From contig NW_026516237.1 in NCBI RefSeq assembly GCF_025602895.1, forward strand, positions 310,001 to 374,000: 64,000 bases of DNA, given 5' to 3'. Position 1 is the first letter of the stretch. Each line of letters starts with the position of its first letter. Shown piece after piece: positions 1 to 11,075 of the stretch. A model generated the notes under the pieces. The model was not told where the DNA came from and did not search any database. It saw only the letters and a program-made list of their open reading frames with translations. Made by a program: the position numbers and the translations under genes. The stretch comes from Polychytrium aggregatum (taxonomy: Eukaryota > Chytridiomycota > Chytridiomycetes > Polychytriales).

Positions 1-1068
1 GTCATCCTCAGCCAAGGTCACGGGCGCAGAAATCAACCCCACCACCCTCTTGACGTGCTCAGGATGTAAGCTCAAGCTCCATCCATCGTGCGTCGAAATA
101 GACGACCCCGTGATCGTTGCCAAAGTGCAGACCTACGACTGGCACTGCAGCAACTGCAAGATGTGCACCGTGTGCCACGAGGCCGGGGACGAGGCCCAGC
201 TCCTGTTTTGCGATACATGCGATCGTGGATACCACATGTACTGTCTATCGCCGCCCTTGGATGGCCTCCCCGAAGGTAATCTCGATCGAAGCGTGCGATG
301 TATCTGGATCGACGCTTCCTCTACAAAGCCGCCGAGACACCATCAAGCAATGCTGACTGCGGCCTATGCGCTTTTCCTTGTCCATTCGATGACTCCATGC
401 AGGGCAATGGCTGTGTGAGCAGTGCGCCCTCTGTATCTCATGTAGCAAGCGCTCCACCACCAACTACGAGCAGTACAAGCATGTCCTCGGATCGCTATCC
501 AGCCAAGATTCGTCGTATGCCGCCTCCGGCAACTCTGGGTTCAAGTTTTATGTCTGTAGCTACTGCTCCGATTGCTTCGAGCACTTTACTGCCAACAAAT
601 ACTGCCCGTTCTGCATGAAGATCTCTGCCCCCGACAACGAAGACGTTGCAATGGCCCACTGTGGAAGCTGCGCTAGGTGGGTGGTGGCCCGCACTCGAAT
701 CCGACCTGATAACGGCATGAGTGGGGACGCGAAAGGATATCAGGAGCGGGCGGCTTTCCACAGAGCAGCAGCAGTAGCACCGACCACGGACTCTATGAAC
801 TTTTTTTGACTAACATGTTGTTCTTGCCGCCTACGATGGCAGGTGGGTCCATGCTGACTGCGATCCGAACTTGACCGAAGCCCGGTACACCGCTCTGGTC
901 GAAGGCACTGGTCCGGCATATACATGTTCTCTCTGCGATACCAAGAAAGTCCGCGGATTCGCCAAGGACCGAGCAACCACCACAGGCGTCACCCATCGGA
1001 TCCTCGAGTCGCAGGGCCGAACGATAGTTGCCCCGCCGCTGTCACAGGATCGTGTGGGTGGTGTTTGA
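1..1068 (+). CDS. Multi-PHD-finger protein, C-terminal part (5' end outside window)
   Basis: Three exons are visible: 1-275, 403-676 and 843-1068. Both introns are GT-AG and keep frame; the second has a CTAAC branch-like motif. The first exon gives the end of one PHD finger (CSGC, HPSC, HCSNC), followed directly by a second canonical one (CTVC, LLFCDTC, RGYHMYC). That finger is completed across intron 1 by GQWLCEQC. A further Cys/His-rich block with CPFC, HCGSC, WVHADC and CSLC resembles an extended PHD. Tandem PHD fingers of the DPF/MLL kind read histone H3 tail modifications, so a nuclear chromatin role is likely. The protein ends at TGA 1066-1068. The missing N-terminus prevents assignment to a complex. 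Translation upstream of about position 30 is uncertain. Confidence 0.82.
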
Positions 1069-1309
1069 GAGATGCCATCCAAGGCTGCGACTGGTGGTTG
1101 ATAGATCATTTGCGCTGGGGAGGGGGCGCTCATCAACATAGTTTCCACATGCTCCGTATATCCGTACGTATCTTTGCAAGTGTGCGGCGGATCCCGGCAG
1201 ACAGCCCCGTGGTTTCCGATATTGCATCGCTGGAATGTCGCCTCGCGACGGCGAGGGACTCAAAATGCCGCTCGTTGGTGGCTGGCGCGTTGATCTCCCT
1301 GTCCTCGAG

Positions 1310-2257
1310 ATGCCCACCTCCGTCTATCTCGAGATCGGCATCGGCTCCAAGGCCGAATACGAGCACCAGCTGGCAGCTTACCATCGGGCCTGCAAGTTTA
1401 TCAGCGAGTCCGCCGCCATCTATGGCCATGACCCACAGGCGGCCCCCGAGGCGCTGCTGGGGACAGAAGCTATCGATATACTCGGCGAGGCCTATTCCTC
1501 CGATCCCAGCCGGGCATCCCAGGTCCGAATCCTGTCCCTCTTCGATGCTGTGACTGACTCATCGAGAGTGGATCCCATCTGTAGATTCAATCCGTGTGCG
1601 CTCCGAGTGACTTTGATGCATCCAGCAAGTCGGGAAGCCGTCAGCAATCCGGATGATCCACCGCCCGATGCTGATCTACCCTTGCTTCCGTTCTGACATG
1701 TACCCGCTCGGTGCTTACCGCTCCATCAGGGGCCGCTGCGATTCGAGCCGGTACCTCCATACTCTGCGGGCCGGCTGATCATCGAGCTGTTCGCAGACCT
1801 CTGTCCCAAGACCGTCGATAACTTTGTTGCCCTTTGCACTGGAAGCAAAGGCTTCTGCAAGGCGGCCAAGGCCAAGCCAATGCACTTTGCCGCCAACCCC
1901 ATCCACCGGGTCGTCAAGGATTTTGTGATGCAGGGCGGCGACATTACCCGAGGCGACGGCTCCGGCGGAGAGTCCATATACGGGCCAACCTTCAACGACG
2001 AGAAGGCTGGCCTCAAGATCAAATGCGACGACGTCGGATACGTGGGCATGGCCAACTCGGGCAAGAACACCAACTCGAGCCAGTTTTTTATAACTCTGTC
2101 GGACGACCCATCAAAGTATGCAAAGATGAACGGCAAGCATGTTGTCTTTGGACGGGTTGTCGAAGGCGTCTCGATCCTGCGCACGATCAACGAGCTTGGT
2201 ACTGTTGGGGGCACCCCTGCCGACAGCATCGTCATTATTGATTCCGGGGCGCTGTAG
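1310..2257 (+). CDS. Cyclophilin-type peptidyl-prolyl isomerase with N-terminal extension
   Basis: Two exons, 1310-1522 and 1730-2257, join in phase 0 and encode 246 residues. The second exon is a cyclophilin fold: GRLIIELFADLCPKTVDNF at the start, then FHR-like IHRVVKDFVMQGGD, GESIYGPTFNDE, VGYVGMANSG, NSSQFFIT and HVVFGRVVEG. The catalytic-type Arg (HRV), the QGGD loop and the SQFFIT strand are all present. The tryptophan used for cyclosporin binding is not obvious: the position usually holding WLDGKHVVFG reads MNGKHVVFG here. About 70 residues precede the fold and look helical; PPIL6-like cyclophilins also carry an N-terminal extension, but I cannot claim orthology. I chose ATG 1310 because the upstream in-frame ATGs precede low-quality sequence. 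It starts 242 bp after the PHD gene on the same strand. Confidence 0.85.
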
Positions 2258-2945
2258 CAGTCAGATATGGATCGAGAGGAAGCGATTCTTGTCCTTCTTG
2301 GGCCCAAGGCACATGGCGTATTTGATGGAGCGGCCCTGCGAGGTGGCCGTGACGACAGCGACTGTTGGTTGTGCAGATGATTCGACTGAGGTCTGGTGGG
2401 AATCGAGTGGGAATCGAGAATGAAGAGCGAGATGCCGGGGACCACGGGGTCCTGATGGATAGTGTACTGCAGTTGTAAACGAGTGCACAATAAAGAAAGG
2501 AAAGTAATTTCTTGTCCTCCTGGCCTTCGTCCTCTGGCCCATTGCCCACTGCCAACTTGATACTCCCTCTTCTACGGTCAACGACATTATTGCCTATATT
2601 ACCACTGCCCATTGCCTCCGGCACAAACCATCCAAACCATCCAATCCATCACATTCCGTAACTATCACGCTATCGACGCCTCAAGACATTCCTGCCCATC
2701 CATGGCACATCCAATCCATCCGAGTCTTCGCTACAACGGTCATTGTGGTCGGGTTTGAGCGCAAATTTGGCGGCGGCAGAGGCGGACCCATGCCCAAATT
2801 CACACGGCATATGGTCACTGTATTCGATAATTCGTATGCAATACATTCCAATTGTACCTGCGTACTTCTCACACTACTTGCGGAACCACTTGAACAGTCC
2901 CTTCGGTCTGGCATGTTCTTGGGCGATTCGGGTCTCTTCTGCTAT
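2258..2945. other. Intergenic region between two convergent genes
   Basis: No conserved coding signal is seen on either strand. The open frames here lack domain signatures and have erratic composition. The region should hold the 3' ends of the cyclophilin (+) and the STAND gene (-). Short CCAATCCATC-like repeats occur around 2630-2715 without clear function. Confidence 0.5.
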
Positions 2946-5900
2946 TCAGGCTTCTTCTATTCGGGCTTGCTCATCGACGAGTCGGGCATCTTCTGCGGCA
3001 CTTGCTCTCGATTCTTCGAAAGCCGCTGTTATGGCTGGTTTGGCTTCGATGTACCTGGCAACCTCGGCTCGGGTCGCAAGAGTGTTGAGGTAGATTGGCT
3101 GTGGAGGCAGGAGTGTTACTTGGGTGCAGTGGAGGTGGGTCAAGGGTAGCTGGACTTACCAGGTTGATGACGAGGCGGATGGGCAAAGCATGGGTCCAAT
3201 AAACAAACCCGCCAGATGGGGTGAAGATACGATGCCACCAAACACCAAAGAGAGAATGTGGGATTTTGGTGGAATGGCTGCCGTGGCGAATCCACTGAGG
3301 AGAATCATCGATAATAGTCCACTGGGATAATGAATTCGAGCCAGATGCGGCAATTAAACTGGAAGCATCTTTGTCGGAACGAATCCACTCGTCACCTCGA
3401 CGGGCCCAGATAATTTGATTGCTCCGGCCATCTCGAGACAGAATTGAGTTGCCATCCGGCGAGATCGCCACGGAGGTCACAAAGGTTGTGTGTCCTTCGA
3501 GGGTGTGCTTAAGTTGGCCTGTGGCAGCATCCCACAACTTGATGGTATGGTCACTAGAGCCAGAGACGATCCACTTGCCATCGGGCGAGATGGCCACGGA
3601 GGTCACCCTGTTTGTGTGTCCCTCGAGAGTGTGTTTCAATTGCCCAGTGGTAGAATCCCACACCCCGATTGTCCGGTCTTCAGAACCAGAGGCAATCCAC
3701 TTTCCATCGGGCGAGATCACCACGGAGGTCACACCCAGTGTGTGTCCCTCGAGAGCGTGCTTCACCTGGCCTGTGGCGGCATCCCACAACTTGATGGTGT
3801 CGTCTCCAGAGCCAGAGACAATCCACTTGCCATCGGGTGAGATCGCCACGGAGAACACCGTGTCTGTGTGTCCCTCGAGAGTGAGCTTCACCTGGCCAGT
3901 GGCGGCATCCCACAATTTGATTGCCTTGTCAGCCGAGCTAGATGCAATCCACTTGCCATCGGGCGAGATCGCCACTGAGAGTACATAGTGTGTGTGTCCC
4001 TCGAGGGTGTGCTTCACCTGGCCTGTGGTAGAATCCCACACCCTGATTGTCCGGTCTTCAGAACCAGAGATAATCCAATTACCATCGGGCGAGATCACCA
4101 CGGAGGTCACACCCAGTGTGTGTCCCTCGAGAGCGTGCTTCACCTGGCCTGTGGCGGCATCCCACAACTTGATGGTCGTGTCCCAAGAACCAGAGACAAT
4201 CCACTTGCCATCGGGCGAGATCGCCACGGAGAACACATTCCATGTGTGTCCCTCGAGGGTGTGTTTCAATTGCCCAGTGGTAGAATCCCACACCCCGATT
4301 GTCCGGTCTTCAGAACCAGAGGCAATCCACTTTCCATCGGGCGAGATCACCACGGAGGTCACACCCAGTGTGTGTCCCTCGAGAGCGTGCTTCACCTGGC
4401 CTGTGGCGGCATCCCACAACTTGATGGTGTCGTCTCCAGAGCCAGAGACAATCCACTTGCCATCGGGTGAGATCGCCACGGAGAACACCGTGTCTGTGTG
4501 TCCCTCGAGAGTGAGCTTCACCTGGCCTGTGGTGGCATCCCACACCTTGATGGTGTTGTCATCAGAGCCAGAGGCAATCCATTTGCCATTGGGCGAGATC
4601 GCCACGGAGAACACACGGTATGCATGGCCAGTGAGTGTCATCTCACACGGATCCCAGGTGGGTGCTGGACCGGCTGTGACCAGGAACGGGATCTTGTCCT
4701 CGAGTCGGTCGGCATATGTCTTGTAGATCGCCGTCTCCTTCGGTGTGAATGCATATCCCGAGTTGTACACCTGTGGTGCACTCGCGATGATCGGGTCGGC
4801 AAACTCGCGGATGAATCGATACGTGTCCTTGACCAGTTCCTTCGTGGTGTCGTCGATGATGGTGCTGGGTGCCTTGGCGATCACTCCTCGAAGCACAGCC
4901 AGTTGCTCGATGATCGGCTTGACCACATATGTGAGCGACCCACACTCGAGCCAGAAGAACACATGCGTCTTGACGAACCGAGTGAGCACCGCAGCCACAT
5001 CGACCATCTCGGCCGACTGCCACACCGGACTCGACTCGGCCTCTCCGTCCACACACCACACAAAGTGTGTGATCCAGTGGGCGACGCTGTATCGCAGCGA
5101 CGGCGTGATCGTGGCTGCGACCCTGTCCTCGAGGTCAGCGATCTTGTCGTGAAAGTCGTAGATATCGCAGATGTTGATCACTGGCTCGTGCGAGAGGATC
5201 ACTCCGAGACATCCCTTGGCAAACACCGTGTGGAACGAGGTCGACACATGCCACGGATGGCCAGTCGATGCGTCGCCGAGGAGATAGTCCACCACCGACT
5301 TGTGGTTGAACTTGACCTCGGTGTTGGTGGACTGGCTGCCTCGGGGATCCAGTCCATTGGCACCAGGATCGAGGACCAGACTGAGGCTCTTGAGACACTC
5401 GCGAACGACCCCGATCTCGAGTCCAAACACATCGGCGATGATCTGTGTTGTCAGGATCGACTGGGCCGTGGCGATCGCCGACACCACCGTGACCAGCTCG
5501 GCCGGGTGGCTCGATTGCGAGTGGATCTTGGCGAATGTCTTGTGGTACAGTCCCTTGAGATCCACCGACGAGTCGTTGATTTCTCGGATCATCTCGAGGG
5601 TCAGTGTCCGTGGCTCGTGTGCTGCGTCGCTCTCCTCGCACGGAGTCGATCCAGGCTCGGGAGTCTCTAGCTCGTGCTCGACGGTGTTGAGGATCAGGTT
5701 GATCCACACGAATGTCTTGGACTGGTCCAGCAGCACCGAGATCGCCTGGGTGCGGTCCGACTCACTGAGGCTGGGATGGTCCCTGAGACGATGGTCGATG
5801 AACACCCGGAGGTCGCGGATGTTGTCTTCGCTCGACGGCTCGATCGTCGTGGTCGGCACTCCTCGGAAGGCATCCCTGATGTCGGCCTCGGGGCGGGACG

Positions 5901-8204
5901 TCAGCAGCAGCTTGATCCGGGACTCGTCCTTCAGCTGCGTGAGTCGCCAGGCCAGGAGCGACAGGATCTCGTCGCGCGGATGGCACTCGTCCAGTCCATC
6001 GACCATCACCACGACGGCTCCCTTGGGCCGGTACTGGCCAAGAGCCTCGAGTGGATCCTCAACCAAGGCCTTGAACAGGTCCGGGATGCTCATCTTGTCG
6101 AGATCGTCCTTGGAGTGGCCAACGTCGAGGAGCCGACGGCCGATCGGTGCGTACCAGCGACACAGTCCATATGCGATCGTGGTCAGCAGGATGCGGGGGT
6201 TGTTCTTGCGGGTGTCGTTGTACTTGAGGAACAGCGATGTCGCCAGCTGGTCCCGACCAAGCAGGATGTTGGCGATCTGGGCGGCAGCGACGGACTTGCC
6301 GACACCGGCGACGGCATTGACCCACAGGACCCGGTCGGCGTTGTCGTCGTCGTCGGCCCAGGCAGTGACATGGTCAAACAGCCACTGGCGGGTTCCCTCG
6401 ACATACAGATCCTCGAGCGCCTTCCTGTCGGGGTCAAAGTCGATGGGATCGAGCAGGACGCGGAGCTGCGAGTCTTCGTCGGCAGCGAGGACGATGGGTC
6501 GGCTCTGGTGGTAGAGGATGCCCTCGGCGATGGCCCTCTCGGTCTTGGCCACAAGCACTCGGATGTACGGAGAGAGCCTGTGTGGTGGCGGGGGATGGAC
6601 GAGTGCGAAAGGGAATGGGGTCAGTTGGATGTGGTCAGATGGATGTGCAGCAAGGTGAGGCGATGTGTATGGTGTCGTGTGGTGTTGTGAGAGAAGTCTG
6701 ATGCAGCATGGTGCGCATGGCATTGATGGTGCACATGGCATTGATGGTGTGCATGGCGTGCAGGATGTTGCGATCACGCATGACAGCAATGCAGCAGAAA
6801 TGGCTTGCCATCGATGGGATGACAGCAGCCACCCACCTCATCACCGCTGTCCCATCGGCTGCATTGAACTGCTGGAGAGCCAGGACATCTCGGATGGTCT
6901 GGCGGATCGACACGGGCTTGCCGTCGACGAGGGGACTCAGATCGTGGCAGGGCGGCTCGTCGGGAAAGTCGTCGGGGTTGGGGAAGTACTTGGAAGCATA
7001 GGTCTGGTTGTTGATGATGCGGGTCGACCACATGTAGACGGGCTGGACGGTCACCGGGCGGCCGGTGGTGGCCGACTCTCGCATCCGACGCAGGGCATGC
7101 TGGACCTGAGTGTGGTGTGAGTGTGAGTGTGAGTGTGAGTGTGAGTGTGAGTGTGAGTGTGAGTGTGAGTGTGAGTGTGAGTGTGAGTGTGAGTGTGAGT
7201 GTGAGTGTCAGGGACTATCGAGTGCAAGTGCATCGACATGGATGCTCGGCCAACCGCTCGCTTGCTCACCTCCAGGAACTGGTTGTCTGGCTTGAGGTGT
7301 GCCTCGCGGGTGCGGCTCAGTCCCCGCTCCGACAGAACCAGCACAATGACCTGCGAGTTGACCAGGCCGTTGATGAAGCCCGTCTCCCAGTTCATGGCAT
7401 CGACGAGACACAGCTGGTCGAGGTACGGACACAGGTTCTTGTCGTATTGGCTGGACGACTTGAGGGCGGCGTAGAGCTTGATTGCGGGCATCTCGTCGCT
7501 GAAGACTCGATAGCTGGGCAAAGAGGCGATGGTCAGTGGGCACTCTGGATGTCGGTGTTGCCAGTGCAGACATGGACATGGATTGATGACCAACCGGCTG
7601 GAGTGCAGACACCCCATACTGCACCACAGACATCGCCGTACCTGATGAACACCTCGTGGTCCCTGTTGCCCAGCTGGCACTTCCATCCCCTCGTCAGCGG
7701 AGGCGGTCTGTATCGGACCACAGGGAGAACAGCGCTCTCGCTGCCATCGGGTGTCTTGGATGGCGGTGGCTCGCTCTTGTGGACGACAACAGGCGGCTCG
7801 GTGTTCTGGCGCTGGGCTCGCTGGATCTTCTTGATGGCGCCGAGCTTGAGCCCGATCTGCTTCATCTCTGGCTCGGTCAGAGAGAGGACCTGGACAGGCA
7901 GCCGTTGTTCAGCAACAATGTCTGGATGGCCAGGGGCATCGACGGCCGCAGTGTCGGCGACATTCCGTCACCAGCATGGACACCGTCCAACCATCGAGTG
8001 CATCATGCCATCGGCGACAGAGCCAAGCAACCCACCAGGTCGGTGCTGTCGATCTCGTGGTCGACCAGGAGGGTCTTGTTCCTGGCGAGATCGTGCTTGT
8101 CCAGGAAGGCATCAAAGTCTGGCACAAGGGTCAGCAGCAGACATTGTCGTCACCTGCCATCGGTGATGCATCATCAACAGAGTCTCACCTGTGGCTGCAG
8201 ACAT
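2946..8204 (-). CDS. SAM-TIR-NACHT-WD40 STAND/NLR-like protein
   Basis: Seven exons (8204-8189, 8118-8036, 7889-7642, 7513-7270, 7105-6837, 6577-3160, 3098-2946) give an unbroken 1476-residue frame. All boundaries are GT-AG and all phases agree. Residues 5 to about 55 form a SAM-like helix bundle (FDAFLDKHDL, LTEPEMKQIGLKLGAIKKI). A TIR domain starts near residue 111: box 1 HEVFISYRVF is created by splicing, followed by NWETGFINGLVNS and VIVLVLSERGL. A NACHT-type P-loop ATPase follows, with Walker A AGVGKS (about 378-382) and Walker B VVVMVDGLDE (about 479-484). After about 450 helical residues come nine complete WD40 repeats and one decayed repeat, from about residue 935. The layout is that of an animal/fungal NLR-type sensor: WD ligand recognition, ATP-driven oligomerisation, and a TIR effector that may cleave NAD. 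The glutamate of NWETGF is a candidate catalytic residue (inference). Cytosolic location is expected. Confidence 0.88.
3430..4640 (-). repeat. Tandem 126-bp WD40-coding repeats, nearly identical
   Basis: Nine to ten 42-codon units make up the 3' part of the STAND gene. Segments about 630 bp apart (around 3630-3896 and 4260-4526) appear identical for roughly 265 bp, which implies recent duplication or gene conversion. Within each unit the conserved skeleton is GHT..V.SV.ISPDGKWI.SGS.D.TI..WD..TGQ. Differences concentrate just after GHT and after SGS, the surface positions of the propeller. Confidence 0.9.
7111..7208. repeat. (TGTGAG)n microsatellite in an intron
   Basis: About 15-16 perfect hexamer units lie inside intron 7106-7269 of the SAM-TIR-NACHT-WD40 gene. 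The acceptor pyrimidine tract abuts the repeat on the coding strand as (CTCACA)n, so its length could influence splicing. Confidence 0.93.
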
Positions 8205-8920
8205 GGCACGCTGGCTGCTGGATGGGATGTGCGGACGGATCGATGAAAGAATCGATGGAAAGCTGGATGGGCTGGAGGTTGACAGATGGAGACGAGGGAG
8301 AGGCACCGAACATTGGGCCAAGCGGAAAGGGCGTGCCAAGTGGGCGACCAAGCACCGCCCCCGTTCGGAATCGAGAACGTGACAACCCAGAGCGAGCTTG
8401 CGATGGTGGCAGTGGACGGAGAGATGCAGGGTGGCGAGGACAGGGACGGCGATACATGTGTGTATGGAGCCATAGCACCCACGATAACCATGAATCCATG
8501 CAGCGTGGGATGGGGCGGTGGGATTGCTGAGGTGTGGGGACAGGGACCAGACATGGTGCTGTCGATGCCAGGAGACAACGACACCAAATCAACGCAGCTC
8601 GGCGCATCGCCATGTGTGCCATGTCTTGATCCTGTCTCGTCATGATCGTTGCATCACTCATCATGGTCGTAGCATCACTCGTTCTGTCAACTCCCGCCTG
8701 TGTCGATGGCCGTCCTCGGTTTCAATCGTCGTCTCTCGTTGCATCCAACTCGTCTGCAGCGCCACTAACTCGCTTGCCCATGATCACACCGATGCCAGAT
8801 AGATCCCTCTGGATTGGACATGCACCTCAGTGGCAGGACGTTGACCAAAGATCCCTGTGGTCCGGGCACTTCCATGCAAGATTAGGGGCGGTGATCGCTC
8901 TGCCACCGCATCGCCTGTCT

Positions 8921-8929
8921 GATATAAAC
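8921..8929 (+). promoter_or_regulatory. TATA-like element upstream of the secreted-protein gene
   Basis: GATATAAAC lies about 130 bp upstream of ATG 9055. The rest of 8205-9054, between the divergent STAND and secreted-protein genes, shows no coding signal. Confidence 0.35.
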
Positions 8930-9054
8930 CTGGCATCAATTCCTCACCACCACGCCTCACAGCCAAACCCGCTCAAACACCGCTCCAGCCTCCATTCGGC
9001 CGCCCACATACCACTTTCTGATTCCCTCGTTTTGCGCACATCTCCATCGTCACC

Positions 9055-9707
9055 ATGAAGTCCATCATGCTCATCTGCGTCTCGGCCGCTGCCTTCCTCG
9101 CTGTTGCTCGCGCTGCCCCCTTCTTTGATCTTTCCCAGCTTGATTCGCACGGCTCCAGCTGTGCCTGGCCTGGCCACTGCGAGGTGCCTCGTGCAACAAC
9201 TACAACGACTGCTCTGGTGAGCTGATTTGCTCCAAGGGCAAGTGTGCCAAGAAGGATGACTACTGCTCCTGGAAGGGCCACTGCGAGGGTGCTTCTTGCA
9301 GCAGCGAGCACGACTGCTCCGACGATCTCGTCTGCACCAAGGACAAGTGCGCCAAGCCTTCCTGGAAGTCCTCTGCTGCTGTCGAGGGCTCGACCTCTGA
9401 CGATAGCTGTGGGAACAACATCCGTAAGTATCACCGAAGGTTGGCCGAGCCACATCCCCTTTCTGGCTTGCATATTCGGCTGCTTCTCTGACCCAGCTTG
9501 CTCACCGATATCTTCATCCGACCTGTCTCAGCCGTCTCCACCTATACCGAGTGTACCTACCTCCGTGCTGAGCTCAAGAAGCTGTTCTGCCAGGATGGTG
9601 GCTCCGATCGTGTCTTCGCCTGCATGAACGCCGTCGACCACTCCGCCGACCAGTGTGTCAAGGCCGTCGACGACCACAAGACCTTCTGCTTTCCCCGGCA
9701 CTATTAG
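9055..9707 (+). CDS. Small secreted cysteine-rich protein, with an apparent 1-nt frameshift
   Basis: The frame opens with a clear signal peptide (MKSIMLICVSAAAFLAVARA) and then a C-W-P/K-GHCE module. At about 9183-9187 the sequence reads GAGGTGCC, where the second copy of the same module (9287-9295) reads GAGGGTGCT. One missing G stops the frame at once. Restoring it in thought continues through C..N.YNDCSGELICSKGKC, a second GHCEGASC module and CTKDKCAKPSW, to a GTAAGT donor at 9424. The second exon (9532-9707) adds a Cys-containing domain ending HY-stop. Two short EGF/dickkopf-like modules are secreted. Function is unknown. The break may be a sequencing error, a recent pseudogene or a polymorphism. 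The exon/intron phase (1) is intact, which favours a gene that was functional until recently. Confidence 0.6.
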
Positions 9708-10467
9708 GCACTCCGGCACGAGACTGGGCTGAGCTTTCCCGACTCTGTTTGGTTGCGGCCGGCTTCTTCGCCCTCCCCCATTTTTGTACATTAGTCTCGC
9801 TGCACACAGCCGCAGCGGCCTGTCCACAGCAAGTGGCAAGTTGCTGCTGGCGGCGTCCCTCGCTCGTTGGACTAGTCCACCATCAGCCAAGAGCCATGAG
9901 GGTTCTGAAACGCATGGCACTCCATGCGCTTGAAGACTTTGGGGAGGGTGGTAGGACATGGCGCGGACAGGCATCGCCCTTGGAGGAGACTCTGTTGTTA
10001 TATCTACACTTTGAATGACTCAGTCAGCAGGAAGTGAGTCGCTGGTAGGTGTGAGGTTAACTGTCCATTTCTGGCTCTCGAGATTCTCGAAATCCAGATT
10101 GTTAATGCGATTGTACACTCAAACTCCGAAAAACCTCACCATCTGTGATCAGAACTGGATATCTCCTTTCATATCGAGAAACTTCATGGCGCTTACATCA
10201 ACGCTGGTTACATTGGCCGAGGACCAGGGCGATCGTTCTTGGTGATAGACTATGTATGAGCTGAAAGTCCCGGTCAGGAACGACAGTATAATTTTGTAAT
10301 TTTGGGATGGTCCGAAGCCGGGATGCGACCCTCACCCCATGACCCCAGGGAGTGCCGACATTCCTCGGGCTCTTGGCCCCAAAAAATGCGCATTCAATAT
10401 TTTCAAAATTTTCCAGAGCCGCTTTTATTTTTACAACGTTATCTGAAATATCGAATTGGTTAGTGTT
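9708..10467. other. Intergenic region, lower GC
   Basis: No gene is seen. From about 10020 the sequence is noticeably AT-richer than its neighbours, which fits decayed repetitive DNA next to the transposon remnant. Confidence 0.4.
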
Positions 10468-10725
10468 CCAACAAAAAAATGGGACGCAGGAGGCGCCAAG
10501 CGGCCGTCGACAGGATGTGCAAGGCCGTCCTGGAGCACGCCTCGGAGGAGAACAATGTGGTGATCACCTCTGGCAATGCTTCATGGCTTCAAGGCAAGGG
10601 CTATGCATCCAGTCCCAGGAGGCAGCGGCTTGTCAAGTACTTTGAGCAGTGCAGGTCGATTGTGGAGACCGTAGAGCGACCGGTGGTCTTCACTCGGAAG
10701 CTGCCAAAGTGTCTGTTTGAGAACC
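10468..10725 (+). mobile_element. Deletion derivative of the Fanzor-bearing mariner element
   Basis: It begins with CCAACAAAAAAATGGGAC, close to the transposase-side terminus of the element at 44.5 kb (CCAATAAAAAACGGGAC). It then jumps to Fanzor coding sequence: VDRMCKAVL, GNASW, QGKGYASSPRRQR, YFEQ, matching 47.60-47.76 kb. A second internal deletion removes the zinc-finger and RuvC-III region, and the sequence resumes at CRSIVE and FTRKLPK. The ORF across the junction (10479-10799) is fortuitous and lacks catalytic motifs. Similarity fades just after the CTGCCAAAGTG motif that ends the full copy. No 3' terminus is visible. Confidence 0.85.
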
Positions 10726-11075
10726 AATATGCGAGCCCAGGTGATTCTCGAACTATGAACATCAACCTCTGCCCCATCATATCTCATCCCAGGCCATAGC
10801 ATTTGAAATGATCAGACTTCCGCACCGAATGCCACCGAATATCCCAAACCAGAGATACTTAATAGCAGGCAAATAAGATCATCCCCACAGCTATACTGGA
10901 TCCGTCAGATTAGATATAGGTGGGTGGCTGACAATCCTACACTAATTACACATGTATATTTGGAACTGCCAAACAGCAGCCAACACTCGAACATTGGCAT
11001 GCTCTGTTTCGGTGTGAACAATGTGGTGCTATCGTTGGCGACAAATTTCCCGGCTCTCCCAATGGCTGGCCCGGA
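10726..11075. other. Intergenic region
   Basis: AT-richer sequence between the transposon derivative and the 3' end of the Sel1 gene. I see no gene or structured element. Confidence 0.4.

Noticed and set aside
4498-6690. Long plus-strand open frames (390, 404 and 338 codons) opposite the NACHT-WD40 gene
   Set aside because: They mirror the GC-rich codon pattern of the minus-strand gene, have no domain signature, and overlap firm conserved motifs on the other strand.
7111-7208. CRISPR-like array
   Set aside because: Uninterrupted hexamers without spacers; the genome is eukaryotic. No spacer-repeat array was seen anywhere in the window.
7110-8166. Plus-strand frames with Ser-Val or Cys-Glu repeats
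   Set aside because: They are translations of the intronic hexamer microsatellite, not a repeat protein.
10479-10799. 106-codon Fanzor-like ORF as a functional mini-Fanzor
   Set aside because: It lacks RuvC-I, the alternative Glu, the zinc finger and RuvC-III. The open frame results from an in-frame deletion.
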